Shown: positions 11,370 through 22,995 of the stretch, piece after piece
Layout: each line of letters begins with the position of its first letter
Position numbering within the stretch: the stretch's first letter is position 1
NCBI RefSeq assembly: GCF_954871325.1
Contig: NC_088778.1
Location: 28,815,120 to 28,879,119, forward strand
Origin: Gordionus sp. m RMFG-2023
Lineage: Eukaryota; Nematomorpha; Gordioida; Chordodea; Parachordodidae
Reading direction: 5' to 3'
DNA: 64,000 nt
Translations under genes and position numbers: made by a program
Notes under the pieces: model-generated
What the model was told of the DNA's origin: nothing
Databases searched by the model: none
The model's input: the letters and a program-made list of their open reading frames with translations, nothing else

Positions 11370-12910
11370 ACTAGAGGTCTGGATTGGGCGGGTTTTCGAC
11401 GCGCAGGCCCACGTCCGCCCATCTAAGTGGTTGGGTTAAAAAAATTTAGTAACGGACCAGGTGGGCGGGTTAAAAATTTTTTTAATTTTTGTTATTTAAA
11501 ATCATTTAAATAAATATTAATAAAAATTATTCACATGAACTTTATTGGATATTTTGAAAATTAAAATGTCCTTTTTTTGGTATCATAAAAACTTTTTTCT
11601 TTAAATAAATAAACTTTTTTTTATATTAAAATTTAAAATTTCCTTTTTTTGAGCATAATGAATATTTCTGCATTGTATTGTTTTATTTTAGTGAGGATTG
11701 TTTATCTTTATATTTGCCCTATTCATTTAATATATAAATTTTATTTTTTATAACATCATTTTTAACAAAAAAATATTTTTTAATTTAATTTAATTTTTAT
11801 AAATTATAAAGACTGTATACATATCTAAAAAAAATAAAAAAATAATTTTTACAAGTAAAAAGAAAATGATTCAGATAATAATAAACTCAAATTTTAAATG
11901 TGAAAACTTAAATAGGATGGAGAATCCGTATTTCAAATTATGTAACTCAGATTGGGACTTGGTGCATAAATTTTTAAATTTTCATAGAACCTTCAAAAAA
12001 CTGTTGAATTTTTATCCGCCCAAAAAGGATGTACTTATAAATTTATCCTTATTATTTCGTAGTGAAATTTAAAATTATTTAGTCTTAAAAAGTATATGAT
12101 AGTCCTCCCTTAGCATCCCTTAAACAAAATATGCTTAATAATTTTGATAATAGATTTCCAATAACCGATCTTCAGGTAGTATTTTAAAATACATAAATTA
12201 GTTTTCATTTTTATTTATTTCTCCCTGTTTTATTTTTTTTATTTAGGTGTTGGGAGCCATTTTAGATCATCGTTTTCAATCTATTAACATAGTAAATGAA
12301 TATATAAAGAGAAAAAATATTAATCCGGTTAAATTTTTATGTCACATGCTCCCTATTAACCGAATGTGAAACTGCAGAAGTTACTTCAGAATTCGATTAT
12401 CTTAAAATATTAGCTACCAAACATTCATCACTAGAATTTGAAATACCAAGACTATTTAACTAGTCTAGAAAAAGTGTATTATCCTCGCCTTCTAATTTAG
12501 AGATAAAAGATATCTTAGATTATTGGAAGATAAGAGCATTGGATCTTCCTAAGCTTTCAATATTAGCTAAAAAAAACCCTGTGTGTTTCAGCTAGGAGCA
12601 TAACCAGCGAGCGTGTATTTTCCATAGCTTGGCTCATTAACTCTAAAAGATTATTCCTATATATTTAAATAAAATAATATTTATACATTATAATTATAAC
12701 TTGATAAAACCGTTAAAATATAGTCATAATTTAATTCGAAATTTGCATTATAAATCATGAATTTTATTTTAAAATTATTTCCAATAAATTTAATTTAAGT
12801 GGGAAAAATATTTGACTTCGCCGCACCGATGCCGATTTTTGTGGCGGCGTCTAAATCGATTTGCCGCCGTCAGCCGATCGTTTTAAAAAATGAAACGCCT
12901 ACAGCCTTTA
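11370..12910 (+). mobile_element. Decayed autonomous hAT transposon
   Basis: A transposase remnant is recognisable in pieces. At 11866-12072 a frame contains SDWDLVHKFLNF and FKKLLNFY, as in the middle of hAT transposases. After a GT-AG intron (12176-12246) comes VLGAILDHRFQSI. At 12500-12655 DYWKIRALDLPKLSILAKK and a SERVFS-like segment mark the C-terminal dimerisation domain. Frame changes between the pieces show that it is dead. GC-rich blocks sit at each side (TAGAGGTCTGGATTGGGCGG at about 11366; GCCGCCGTCAGCCGATCG near 12870), but I could not match them as terminal repeats, so the ends are approximate. Confidence 0.75.
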
Positions 12911-12979
12911 TACCGTATAAAAATAATTATGAAATCCTTTACAATATTTCACACAATATCAAAAAATTTCCTACATGAT

Positions 12980-13600
12980 CTATGATATAGTTCTCATTAA
13001 GAATGCAATTACAGAAACTATGGAATTGATAAAACTTTTAAGCACAAATATTTTAAGAGCCCGACTAAGTATCAATTATTATATTAAAACCATCATTATG
13101 CCCTCATCAAGTTATCTAAATGGATAACATTACAGTTGCAAAAGTCATATAAACAACTGAATGTTTCAAATATCTTGAAGTTTTAATAGACAAGGTAATA
13201 CTGACGGAAGAATAGAAGCCAGAATAAAGAACGCGAATATTCAAAAAATATTGCAAACTATGATCGTCGAAAGAGGTATCACTGCAAACGCGTATCAGAA
13301 TTATTAGCTCCACAGTTATACCAATCCTTATTATATTGTAGCGATACATGGGATGTGCATATTAAAACACAATAAATAAATAGCTCAGACAACTTAATGG
13401 ATACAGTTATCTCAAAGTCATATCGAATTAAAAAGTGTGGGAAAAATCATCACACATATGAATATTCTTATCATTGTGGGGAAAAATAGGAATTGAACTT
13501 TTTGGCCATATATTAAGAAGAAATTCATGAGGTGAACATAGCATATGATTATCTCTGTAGCTTAACTCATACAAAGTGAAGAAATACGGGTTTTATAGAT
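12980..13600 (+). mobile_element. LINE 3' fragment (RTE-like reverse-transcriptase tail), decayed
   Basis: Readable in more than one frame: KYLEV*IDKDGRIEARIKN, then RIRIYQ..YTNPYYIV / VIPILLYCSDTWDVHIK, then IGIELFGHILRRNS. The order (YLG-like, DKDGRI..EIKNRI, VIP.LLY, W..HILRR) matches the region after the reverse-transcriptase fingers in RTE-type non-LTR elements. Only the C-terminal third remains, with several frame breaks. It directly follows the hAT remnant. Confidence 0.6.
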
Positions 13601-14790
13601 CGCACTGTATGTATAAAACCACAAACGATAGTCTAAATTTAACTAATGAAACAATTTGTCTCCTGAGAATTAGATATTTACACTTTTCTTAATTTTACAG
13701 GAGTACAATTTTAAAATTTAAGTTTTTGTTATTTTCAATGGGATATTTAACCTTATATTTGCTATAATTTTACTTATTTTATATGTATTTAGAATTTTTT
13801 TGGTTAAATAGAATAGTATAACTATAAAAAATTGATTTATGTAAAAAATTCATTTTTGACAAAAAGTGGATATAGAATAATATAATTCTTAAGCGACGAA
13901 TTCACTAAATTAAATAACAAAAAGTCAATTTAAAAAAAAACTTAAAAAATAAAAGCTAATTTGCATTATAAAAAAAACTGGAAAACTCTAACTTTATCTC
14001 AGTCCCAACCAAATTCTTCATCACGATAAGAAACATATTCGTTCACTTATACCTGTCTGGAAATATCAACACGCCAAATCAATAGAAAAGTATTTAAATC
14101 ATCTATATATTTATATTTCTAGATAATACATGCTTAATAATTAATAAAAAAAATTGTATACTCATCATTATACATTGATTTCAGGAAAAACCTTATAAAC
14201 TTTAACTAAGTAACATATAAATTTAAACCAGATAAAAATATTTGATTAAACTGGGTATGGGATTTTTTTTACTGTCCATAAGCGTTTAAGCATACAGACA
14301 TTCTATATGTGTGCATATGTAACTGCAGCCTGCTCAATAATTGGTAGATGATTCTTCTCATTATAAATTTAATTCCCCTCGCCCCCCCCCCCCGACCTCA
14401 TCATTTTTCCAATTTTTGATAGACATGTTGAAGAATGACTTATGACAAACTGTAGGGCTTTTAATTGATTTATAGTCTTTTATATTTCCTTTTTAAAAAG
14501 TAAAATTTGATAAGAGATTAATTCTGAATCACTGACAGAAAGTTTAAAATAAATTGAATAAAGATTAAATTATTATAATATATAAAATAAATTAATTTAT
14601 TTTTTAAAAAAGGAAAAAAAAATGAAAGCATATTAATGATAAAATATATAAATCAATTGGAATAAGGATGAGCTATTTATTTTTTTTAATTATGCATGTG
14701 CATGGCAAGCGAGGAGATATAAAAAAAATGATTATGTTTTAAAGAAAAATATAAAAAATACGAAGCAGACATGAGAAGGATTCTAAATTG
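13600..14790. other. AT-rich intergenic stretch, no gene seen
   Basis: No convincing reading frame. It contains a C12 run near 14381 and A/T tracts. Nothing else recognised. Confidence 0.5.
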
Positions 14791-14794
14791 CTAA

Positions 14795-15115
14795 AGCAAA
14801 AATCGCTAAAAATTGGGAATCTCTCTTATATCCCCTAGAAAAATTTCTAAAAGTAATATTGAAAATAATAACGATAGATGATAGGGAAGTAAACTTTTTT
14901 AAATTAAGTTTTTTTTAAAAAAAAATCGCTAAAAATGGCGGAAAATATTATCATTTTTTCCCCCAGAATCGGAAACAACTTTGGGTAATATTGATGATAT
15001 TTTCCTCTATTTTTAGCGAATTTTTTTTTTAAAAAAAAAACTCAATTTAAAAACAAGTGTTTACTTCTAGGAAGATATAGGCAAAATTCACCAATTTTAT
15101 TTTTAGCGATTTAGT
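14795..15115. repeat. Nested fold-back repeat with AAATCGCTAAAAAT ends
   Basis: The outer ends AAATCGCTAAAAAT and ATTTTTAGCGATTT are inverted. A second inverted pair (ATCGCTAAAAATGG at about 14926 and CTATTTTTAGCGAA at about 15012) lies inside. The arms also share a GATATAGG / CCTAGAAG stretch. Likely a MITE with a duplicated hairpin. No protein. Confidence 0.55.
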
Positions 15116-15119
15116 ACTG

Positions 15120-16030
15120 GAACCCTGTGTTTGTGTACTGTAGGGTGGGCAAGTATTAATTATTATTATTTTTCCAAAAAAAGAAATAACAAAATTATTG
15201 ATTAAATTCTAATAATTAATACATATTTCATTTTAATAATGCGTTCAAAAGCATTTAAACAATTATATTAACTCATTTGCTTAAATAAATGTATAAGGCA
15301 ATAACTAAAATTGAATGTAAAACTATATAACATAGGTATGTCCAAGGAATGGGAAAGTGTGAAATTTCCCATCCCCTCGGATATTTGACTCTTCTCTTAA
15401 ATATCATTTTAAGAAAATAAAAAAAAATTTCCCCCCTATAAAAATTTAAGCATAATTTTTTTAAATTAACGAACCATTCAAAATTTTTATAAAAAAAGAA
15501 GCTATTTTTATAAATCTAAATCATTTTTTATAAAAATATAAAACATAGCCAAAAGTCTACAATGAGTGGTCCTAAAGACCTCCAATAAAATTTATCGCGG
15601 AAAACCCCACCTATAATACCCCTTCCCTTCCAAAGGAAGATCCTGGATACGCTTATATATATAATATATATGAGTTTTGGATTGGTCAATGGCAACAACT
15701 CTTCAATCCCAAAAATTTCTAAATAATTACTTTTTCACAATTTTGTAGTGATATTCCACTATTTAACAATCACATTAACATCTATAATAATATCAATCAA
15801 TATGAAGGGATTGGGCTAATTTCCTGTAATAAATGAAATAACGCTTAATTTTGCATAATTTTATATTTTGTGATTTATGTGATAACGAAGTAGGAATAAG
15901 CAAAAAAAAATCGATATATTCATACATAATATATATATATATACAATATAATGTATCGTTAATCTATAAAAATTATTATTTATAATTACGAAGAATATTA
16001 CAAATCTACATACTAATTGATCAATATGAT
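15120..16030. other. AT-rich stretch with a possible worn MITE
   Basis: From 15333 (ATAGGTATGTCCAAGGA) to about 15655 (TCCTGGATACGCTTAT) the ends are weakly inverted, suggesting a degraded element of about 320 bp. Otherwise nothing recognised. Confidence 0.3.
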
Positions 16031-16040
16031 TTGTTATGTC

Positions 16041-16184
16041 TAGTGTTAAATGGCTCGATTTTTAAAAACTGGGAGATGACAAAGGTTTGGACAACTATCA
16101 AAGATATCTCGAGACTTGCCGTAATATTATTTGGGGCTAAAATCTTAATTTAAAATCGGCTAAATTTAGTCATTTCAGCACTTT
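16041..16184. mobile_element. hAT-type fold-back MITE, degraded copy 3
   Basis: Starts TAGTGTTAAATGGCTCGATTTTTAAA and contains AAAGGTTTGGACA, ATCTCGAGACTTG and TAAAATC, ending near TCAGCAC. Clearly the same family but internally deleted. No readable duplication. Confidence 0.6.
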
Positions 16185-16269
16185 GATAAATGGTATATAT
16201 TTGGGACAGAAGTTTACCATATCACATATGTTTTTTTAAAGATATTTAGAAGAAAAGTGAGGGACCAGT

Positions 16270-16373
16270 TCTTTCTTTCTTTTTTTCTTTCTTTCTTTCT
16301 TTCTTTCTTTCTTTTTTTCTTTCTTTTTTTCTTTCTTTTTTTCTTTCTTTTTTTCTTTCTTTTTTTCTTTCTT
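16270..16373. repeat. (CTTT)n microsatellite
   Basis: About 100 bp of CTTT with interspersed eight-T variants. Confidence 0.95.
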
Positions 16374-16496
16374 GAAAGCCTGATAGTTATGTGATCAGTA
16401 ATTTTTAAAAAAAAAATATATATCTTGTTAATAATTATATCTTTCATCATTATGATGCGGTAGGCATGTTTAAATAAACCCATATTTAGTTTAAAT

Positions 16497-16688
16497 TAGT
16501 GTTGTTAAAGGGCTCAATATTTAAGCCAGAAAAATATTGTCTAGGCCTCGAGATTTCGTAAGTAGATGTTCAAACCTTTGTGCCACCTATGAGCAAAATC
16601 TTAAGACTTGCATAATATTTTTCCTAATAAAATATTGAGTTAGCCGTTTATAAAAATCGGCTTAAAATGAGCCGCTTAACAAACATTA
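16497..16688 (+). mobile_element. hAT-type fold-back MITE, copy 4
   Basis: 192 bp, TAGTGTTGTTAAAGGG ... CTTAACAAACATTA, flanked by GTTTAAAT and GTTGAAAT (7 of 8). The left arm lacks about 30 bp relative to the best copies. Confidence 0.85.
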
Positions 16689-16747
16689 GTTGAAATAATG
16701 GCAATTTTTTTTTAAAAAAAATAGCGTTAGCTATATTTCATCATTTT

Positions 16748-16916
16748 CAGAGTTGTTAAAGGATCTAGATACAAGTAACTAGATCCTGTAGTTAGATATA
16801 AAAATGTGGTGTCTGTATCTAGATAGATTTTTGATTAAAATATCTGTATCTAGATATTATTTTAGACGATGTATCTGTATCTAGATCCATTTAAAAAGTA
16901 TCTTTTAACAACTCTG
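16748..16916. mobile_element. Second hAT-type MITE family (CAGAGTTGTTAAAGGATC)
   Basis: 169 bp with ends CAGAGTTGTTAAAGG and CTTTTAACAACTCTG, flanked by ATCATTTT and ATAATTTT (7 of 8). The interior is built from several GTATCTAGAT blocks in both orientations. Non-coding. Confidence 0.8.
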
Positions 16917-16924
16917 ATAATTTT

Positions 16925-18000
16925 ATTAAATATCTTTGTTTAACAGTGTTGTGTTGGTTTAATGGAAAATATTTCTATTTTTTTTTAAAAAAATTTATTT
17001 TTCAAATTATTTAACTTTCAAAAATTGTTAAGAAAAATAATTTTACAGCACTTGTATTAACTAAAGTACACTATAACACTTTAATGAATTTCCTGATTAT
17101 ATTACAATTTTGCTTACTAATATATATATATATTTTTAAAAAAAAATTTGTTAATATTTTCCTAAATTTTACCTTTATTTTTGAATCAAGAAAAACTAGA
17201 CAAATGATCAAAAGAAGATTAGTAGAAATTTTCGTCTTATAATTTATCTTTTATATATCGAAGTCCGAAATATTTAAGCCTTTATTCCATTTTTTATTGA
17301 TTTTGTAAATTTTTAATAGCAAAAATACAAAATAAAAGTTGTCTCTTTTTTTTTATTATTGAATAATCTCTCTCATATTATTATATTATTATTTTTTTAT
17401 ATAATAATTGGCAAAAAATACAAAAAACATTTCTTTTTTAAAACACAAAAACACAAATGATATTAACAAAAATATTGATCATATAAAACAAAATAATAAT
17501 TTAAACCAAACATATCAAATAAATTCATCTTCAAAAGTATTTTATATGATTTATATTATAACCAATAAGTATAATTGGGTAATGGTTAAATGTCCACTAA
17601 TTCGGCTTAGTCTTCAGTTGCGTGTCGGAGAAAATCCTTTAACATTATGAGATTTTAATTAATATTAATTTCTTTTCGAATTTGAGCTGATATCTTTTTA
17701 AGAAAAATCCTGAGGCCAAAGTGATAGATTTAGGCAAAAATTTGGTTTAGCCGATAAAAATTGGGTTAACATCTAAAAATATAGCAATATTACCCAACTA
17801 TACCAATTAGTTTTAAAAGGTAAGGTAAATTATTTAGATTATTATATTTGTCATTTAGAGTCCTCTAAGGGCCGGAATGACACTAACATTTTAAATATAT
17901 AGGTCCGGCCTATGGTTCGAATAATATTAATTTTTATATTTCTTTTCCTATTTCTCTATTTTTTTTTGATTTTAACAGGTTTCTATTATATCATATTTTG
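16925..18000. other. AT-rich stretch, no gene seen
   Basis: The longest frame (17408-17650) is Asn/Lys-rich and looks like chance in AT-rich DNA. A short GC-richer piece at 17862-17915 (GGGCCGGAATG ... GGTCCGGCC) may be a remnant of the GGCCGGGCC family. Confidence 0.45.
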
Positions 18001-18130
18001 TAAATTTCGCAGCGAATTTGTGATAACTGCGAATGCTGAGTAACCTCTCATTTACAGTTAGGGCGAATTCTGTGGAGGTGATTACAAAAATACAGAGTAT
18101 TTAGCAAAATTCGCGCCAAATATGAAGGAG
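18001..18130. repeat. Short repeat, GCGAATTC family, copy 2
   Basis: Has TTACAGTTAGGGCGAATTC, ATACAGAGTATTTAGC and AAAATTCGCGCC, matching 3585-3690 and 50190-50300 in order. Confidence 0.45.
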
Positions 18131-18304
18131 GGGTTAGGAGAAATCTCAATTGACCCTAAATGAATTCCAGCATGTGTTGAGTAGCCACACAAATGTAAAA
18201 TTTTTGACAATTTTTGTGATAAACTATGTGTTGTAATTAAAAAATTTTTTTAAATTAACAATAAACCGAGAGCAGTTAAAAAGTTCGCTGCCAAATTATT
18301 TTAA

Positions 18305-18375
18305 AATTTACGGTTGTGGGGCACTCACTCTAAACATGCCGGAATACATTTCCGGTTCAAGTCAGACATCTCTAT
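18305..18375. repeat. Partial GGAATACATTTCCGG-family arm
   Basis: CACTCTAAACATGCCGGAAT followed by ACATTTCCGG and AAGTCAGA corresponds to the right arm of the palindromic MITE at 4160-4400. Confidence 0.45.
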
Positions 18376-18563
18376 ATCTGAAAAAATGCCTCTCAAAATA
18401 TATAATTTAAAAATGAAAGATTCCAAATCCCAATATGACATATAATAATAATGTAACAATACAAATTGATCAATTGATAATATCTATGATTTCAGGCTAA
18501 AAACGAGAATATTCCAAAAATAATTTGAGAGGCCGGAAATAATTAGGTAATTTACATAACCCA

Positions 18564-18639
18564 TGACGTCATCGTTATGCAGGTACAAACGCGAGCCTTA
18601 ACTTTTGACGTCACCGTTATGCAAGTACAAACGTGAGCT
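18564..18639. promoter_or_regulatory. Tandem pair of CRE-like sites (TGACGTCA)
   Basis: Two copies of a 34-bp block, 42 bp apart. Each starts with the perfect CRE palindrome TGACGTCA (18564-18571 and 18606-18613), followed by (T/C)CGTTATGCA(G/A)GTACAAACG(C/T)GAGC. TGACGTCA is the CREB/ATF binding site. Whether it drives anything here is inference; no gene start was recognised next to it. Confidence 0.4.
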
Positions 18640-18890
18640 CAGGGGCCTACTTAAATATTATGATAAGAATTTCCTTTTTTTTAAAAAAAAACAAACTAGC
18701 GATTTAAGATGGAGGAAGAAAAAACACAAATTTTTCCCCCGAGGAAATTCAAATCTTGAAGAGAAATTCTCAGCATTTTATATTTCAATCAAGATGGCAA
18801 TCGGAAATTTTTTTTTTGATCAATATATTATTTTTTTGGCTTTTATTTAGTAATGCATGAATAAGGGATGCCTAGTTTTTTAAAAAATTT

Positions 18891-19050
18891 TTACGGACCG
18901 GCCCGGGTTTTATATTTGAAGGCCCGGTCTGATTTTTTTATATCTTTGATTTTTATAGCAAATAATTGCGATTTCAAATATTTGGTTTTAAGGCCAGGTT
19001 CGGCCTGGGTATTTTAAAAAAAAATTTCAAGACCGGGCGGTCTTAGGGTT
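18891..19050. repeat. GC-rich GGCCGGGCC-family MITE, worn copy
   Basis: Contains ACGGACCGGCCCGGGTTTTAT, AGGCCCGGTCTGATTTTTTT, TTTTTATAGC, GGTTCGGCCTGGGTATTTT and GACCGGGC in the same order as 22679-22919. The outer CAGAGACC ends are lost. Confidence 0.6.
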
Positions 19051-19059
19051 ATATTTCTT

Positions 19060-20330
19060 CTATCATATATGAACAACAATGATAAAATATAATATAATTA
19101 ACCATGTCCGCATTGATCTGGGTGAAACTCCATTTAGAAGAACTTAATAATAATGTCAAGAAAATGAGCGAATAGCACCCATACCGCTCTTTATACTAAG
19201 AATATATCTTTATTGAAATATATTTATAAAATTAAATATAATGATTTAATATGAATATTATTAAAAAGAATGAATGTAAATTATTATGATTAAAAATTTT
19301 TTTTAGATTATATTAGGGCAAAGTGCAATATGTCCCCAATTGTGAAGAGATTCAGATAATAAAGTCTCAATATTTTACAATTGTACAAATATATTATATT
19401 GGCACCTCCCTTTTATCTCGTATATATTCGCCGAAATTCAAATTCAAGGAATCTTTTACAATTTAACCTCACCTCACTATTTTTTGTCCCAAAAAAAAAT
19501 TAACTAATAGTTTTTATAAGAAATCATACTGCTTTATGTATTCTAATTATTAAGTTTTTTTTTAATGTTACAAATAGAGAAATTATAATATAAAATTTAT
19601 AGTAAATTTTATTTATACTAAAAAAACGTGTCAAATAATTATATATTATTATCCTTAAAAAAACATATTTTGCCTTTAAAATTAGTATTCATCGGTATAA
19701 ATATATATAATATACCTAGCCACTAAATATATTATAAATATTTAATATAATTATTTTTTAAAAAAAGCTTTTGTAAATAATCAAGCGTTTGGTAACAAAC
19801 TCGAAGTTGGACCTGACCACTTTTAATTGCCGCTTACATAAAGGATTTTTTTTTAAATAGAATATAAATCTTTTGAGGAATTTTTAAATTGAAAATATTA
19901 AAATTACGCGAGCATAAGGCTTATTCTTTATAGTAATCGAAATACCCGACATCGTTTTCCCTAGCGATTACAACTGTGCTATTGTTTATAGGGATAATAA
20001 TCACATCGCCAATCCTCATTGCGCTTACTTTAAAGGGGTATAAGATAGAGTTTAATGATAAAAATTGAGCAGGACATGTGTGATTATATTTAAGGTCCGG
20101 GATGTTAAAAAAAAATTAATCGGCATTTTGTGTGGCCGAAGACTTCTGCACCTACCCCTTCCAAGACAGACAATTATCATAATACCGCCCCCCCCCTCAG
20201 ACATTTTACCCTCTTGCCCTCCCCCCTTTGTTTTTAGCTCCATATCTCCTCTCCTACCAAATCAAAATTAAAACAAAATTAAAATAACCAAGATGAACTT
20301 GAGTCATAATTCCCCACTAGTAGAAGTTCC
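19060..20330. other. AT-rich stretch, no gene seen
   Basis: A slightly GC-richer part at 19910-20250 contains CCGACATCG, TAGCGATTAC and a C9 run, with short frames on both strands. None has splice signals or family motifs I recognise. Confidence 0.4.
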
Positions 20331-20332
20331 TA

Positions 20333-20415
20333 TGTGTAGCTCAGAGGTTATAGACAAGAATTCAGATGAGGAAAGTTAAGGTTTGGACCTCAAGCTTAAG
20401 GGAAAAGGGGTGGCT
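20333..20415 (+). repeat. tRNA-derived SINE-like fragment, second copy
   Basis: An A-box-like TAGCTCAGAGGT lies 50 bp before a degraded B-box GGTTTGGACCT, followed by CAAGCTTAAGGGAAAA. The downstream part parallels 6262-6350. A real tRNA fold is not supported. Confidence 0.4.
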
Positions 20416-20419
20416 GAAA

Positions 20420-21130
20420 CGAACTCGACGGGAAAATAGTGGTAAGTTAAGGGTAGGGTTAGAGAGATATGTTTTTAGAATCGGTTTATATATACATTTT
20501 TCTTTTTAAATGGAAATATATTTTATATATTTATTTTATTAAAATTTAGAGCATTGTTCAGTAATTTGCTATGTTGTCTCTCAAATATTACCCATCGAAC
20601 AAATAAATGAAATAAGAGGATCTGTGGAATAAAATTTTCTTTTATTTTACACCGATGACTTAATTTAATTTAATATATTTTCTTTTAGTTCCTTAAAATT
20701 TAGTTAATAATTTTTTTTAAAAATATTAATCATGGATTTTCAAATCTTATTAATACCAAAATATTATAACATTTGCTTATTATGTAATACACAATATTAA
20801 ACATTCTTTTAGGATATACTAGTCTCTCCATTCTCTGCTCATCATTTGTCAGCCATAGAGGTCGCCAAATATTTTCCCATATATCTATATATACCCTTAT
20901 AAAATTTTTGGAAAAGAGTCGTTTTAAAAATAAATAAGTTATAAAATTATATCGAAACTAACAAAGCTTTGCGGGGCTCATCAATCCAACACAATTTCTA
21001 CCTGTCGATGCAATTGCATTTCAATCTATTCCGTATTGGGATACTAAACAATTATTTTTTCTTTTTTTTATATATCTATCCTATTTTAGTTCAAAATTAT
21101 TTTATTTGAAATGATCGCAACAAGTTATAC
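20420..21130. other. AT-rich stretch, no gene seen
   Basis: No coding-like or repeat structure recognised apart from A/T tracts. Confidence 0.4.
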
Positions 21131-21139
21131 CCTCGTCAT

Positions 21140-21335
21140 TAGTGATGCAATATGGCTCCACTCGAGATGATTTTTTAAAACGGCTAACTCAATATTTTAG
21201 ACAGAAAATGCATAAGTTGCTTAATAGATGTCCAAAACTTTTGTGCCATCTTTGAGCAAAATCTTTGCTTAACTAATATTTTTCTGTTAATCGTTTTTTA
21301 AAAATCGGCTCAAATGGAGCGATTTAACATCATTA
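21140..21335 (+). mobile_element. hAT-type fold-back MITE, copy 5
   Basis: 196 bp, TAGTGATGCAATATGGCTC ... GATTTAACATCATTA, flanked by CTCGTCAT and CTTGTCAT (7 of 8). The centre has AATAGATGTCC and TGTGCCATCTTTGAGC. Confidence 0.82.
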
Positions 21336-21339
21336 CTTG

Positions 21340-22215
21340 TCATTATAAATTATTTTTCGGGCAAACGAAACGTTTATTGAAGATCATTAAAATCTCTTAG
21401 TGAATAATTAAATTATAATTCTCAGATTACTTGAATTGATATTAAAAATATTAGAAATTTAAAATACATGAACTTACCTCATTCAAAATATCCTTATACA
21501 TTTAATTTTAGATTTAATATCTCTCTAATTTAATCTAAAAATATATACCGGATTAAAAGCAAGATATCCTCCCCTTCGTCTTTCATTCATAATATTATAT
21601 TTCGAGTAATTTTAATTTAGTGATAAAATAAAAATATTAATCTTTAAAAAAAAAATAACACATAGAACATAGTAAGATATTACATTTATTATTTTTTTAT
21701 TTTCGAAGATATATTTTTTCCAAATGAAATTTTAAAAAGAAAAATGAAATAAAATGGTTTTTTTTTAAAAAAGTAGAAATTACAAGTGCATAATGGCTAT
21801 TAGTGTGAGATAATATTATTAAAATATAAATTTAAATGTTATAATAAGCAGCCAATAGGAGAAGGGGATTTACAAATTTTCGCAACTATCATATTTCCCG
21901 TCTCCTATCCCTAAAAAATAAATACGATATGTCCCCTAATAAACAATAAAAAAAAATATTTTTTTAGTAATATAAGTTTAAAAAAAAAATTAAAAATATA
22001 AAGCATTTAAAAAAGAAAAAAAAATGTCAAAATCAAAATTATTATTTTTAAGAAAAAAGTAACCTGACCAAAGGTCTGATAAAGGCGCCTAAAACCTTCG
22101 AATAAAATATAGAGGTGTGGGAAAAACCCTCTTAGAAATTTTATTAATTATTTATTTAGACTTAACGAAAACAAAAATAGAGATAATTAGTTTTGGATCA
22201 ATCTCTCGCCTTGAA
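21340..22215. other. AT-rich stretch, no gene seen
   Basis: Only A/T tracts and short frames. It lies downstream of the candidate minus-strand exon at 22222-22401 and could be its intron. Confidence 0.4.
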
Positions 22216-22221
22216 TTTTAC

Positions 22222-22401
22222 CGTCATATAAACGTATTGCTCAACCCAGGTATTGGCATAAGTGTTGGTAAACAACCGACAGAGTTCTTTGCCCAAAAAA
22301 ATCGGCTCTCTTGAAGAAGTTAGTGGAGTATCTCCTGACAGGGCGAGTATATCAGCTTTCGTAATATTCACGAAAAGTGGACAATATTTTTCAATGCATT
22401 T
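22222..22401 (-). CDS. Candidate host exon, unidentified protein
   Basis: A minus-strand open stretch of 60 codons with codon-like composition, GC-richer than its surroundings. It contains KCIEKYCPLF, DILALSGDTPLTSS, REPIFLGKEL and TNTYANTWVEQYVYMT. It begins after an AG (CTTTTGAG) and ends at a consensus-like donor (ACG followed by GTAAAA). Both junctions are phase 0, giving exactly 180 nt. Without splicing the frame would stop ten codons later. I do not recognise the protein. It is on the same strand as, and upstream of, the SYD-1 exons, so it may be an upstream SYD-1 exon across a very long intron, or a different gene. The polypyrimidine tract is weak. Confidence 0.4.
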
Positions 22402-22678
22402 CTCAAAAGTTATATACAATTTTAAAATTTAATATAAAAAATATTCCCGTTAGTTGGTATTAAAAATTTTAAATAAATAAAGTAAATACGAGTACTATAA
22501 AATTGTACCTTTATTGAATTATCACTTAAGAAATAAATGATAAATTTAGAATTAATAAATAGCAAGGTATTGGTAATTTTAATTACATCAATTCGACTCC
22601 TTACTTAAATCTTAGATATGATGAGTCTATGGGGTAAAAATGAGTTAAATTTATTTAATAATATTTTTTAATATATAT

Positions 22679-22919
22679 CAGAGACCTGCAGAGGCACCAT
22701 TTGCACGGCCCGAGTTTTATATTTTCAATGCCCAGCTCGGATTTTTTTAAAATATATTATATTTATTTTTAATTTTTATAGCTAATAAAGGCGATGTAAA
22801 ATATTTAGTTTTAAAATATATAGACCGGTCCGGTCCGGCCCGGGTATTTTTTTAAAAAAAATTTTCAGGCCTGGCCCGTCTATATCGGCCGGGTATAGGG
22901 TCGGGCCTGCAGGTCTCTG
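22679..22919. mobile_element. GC-rich hAT-like MITE (CAGAGACCTGCAG family), best copy
   Basis: 241 bp with ends CAGAGACCTGCAG and CTGCAGGTCTCTG and inner GGTCCGGTCCGGCCCGGGTAT blocks. The flanks ATATATAT and TTATATAT are 7 of 8 identical, but the sequence is low complexity. Other worn copies are at 2432, 5134, 18891 and 55359. Confidence 0.7.
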
Positions 22920-22995
22920 TTATATATTAATAAATAATTTCAAATGTAAAAAACCCAGAAATTGTGCCAACCAATTTATTATTTTATACCCTTAA

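Noticed and set aside
17408-17650. Asn/Lys-rich small protein
   Set aside because: Composition is what AT-rich DNA gives by chance; no start context, splice signal or homology recalled.
19910-20271. Frames around a GC-richer patch with Pro/Gly-rich translation
   Set aside because: The Pro/Gly content comes from C and G homopolymers; no domain.
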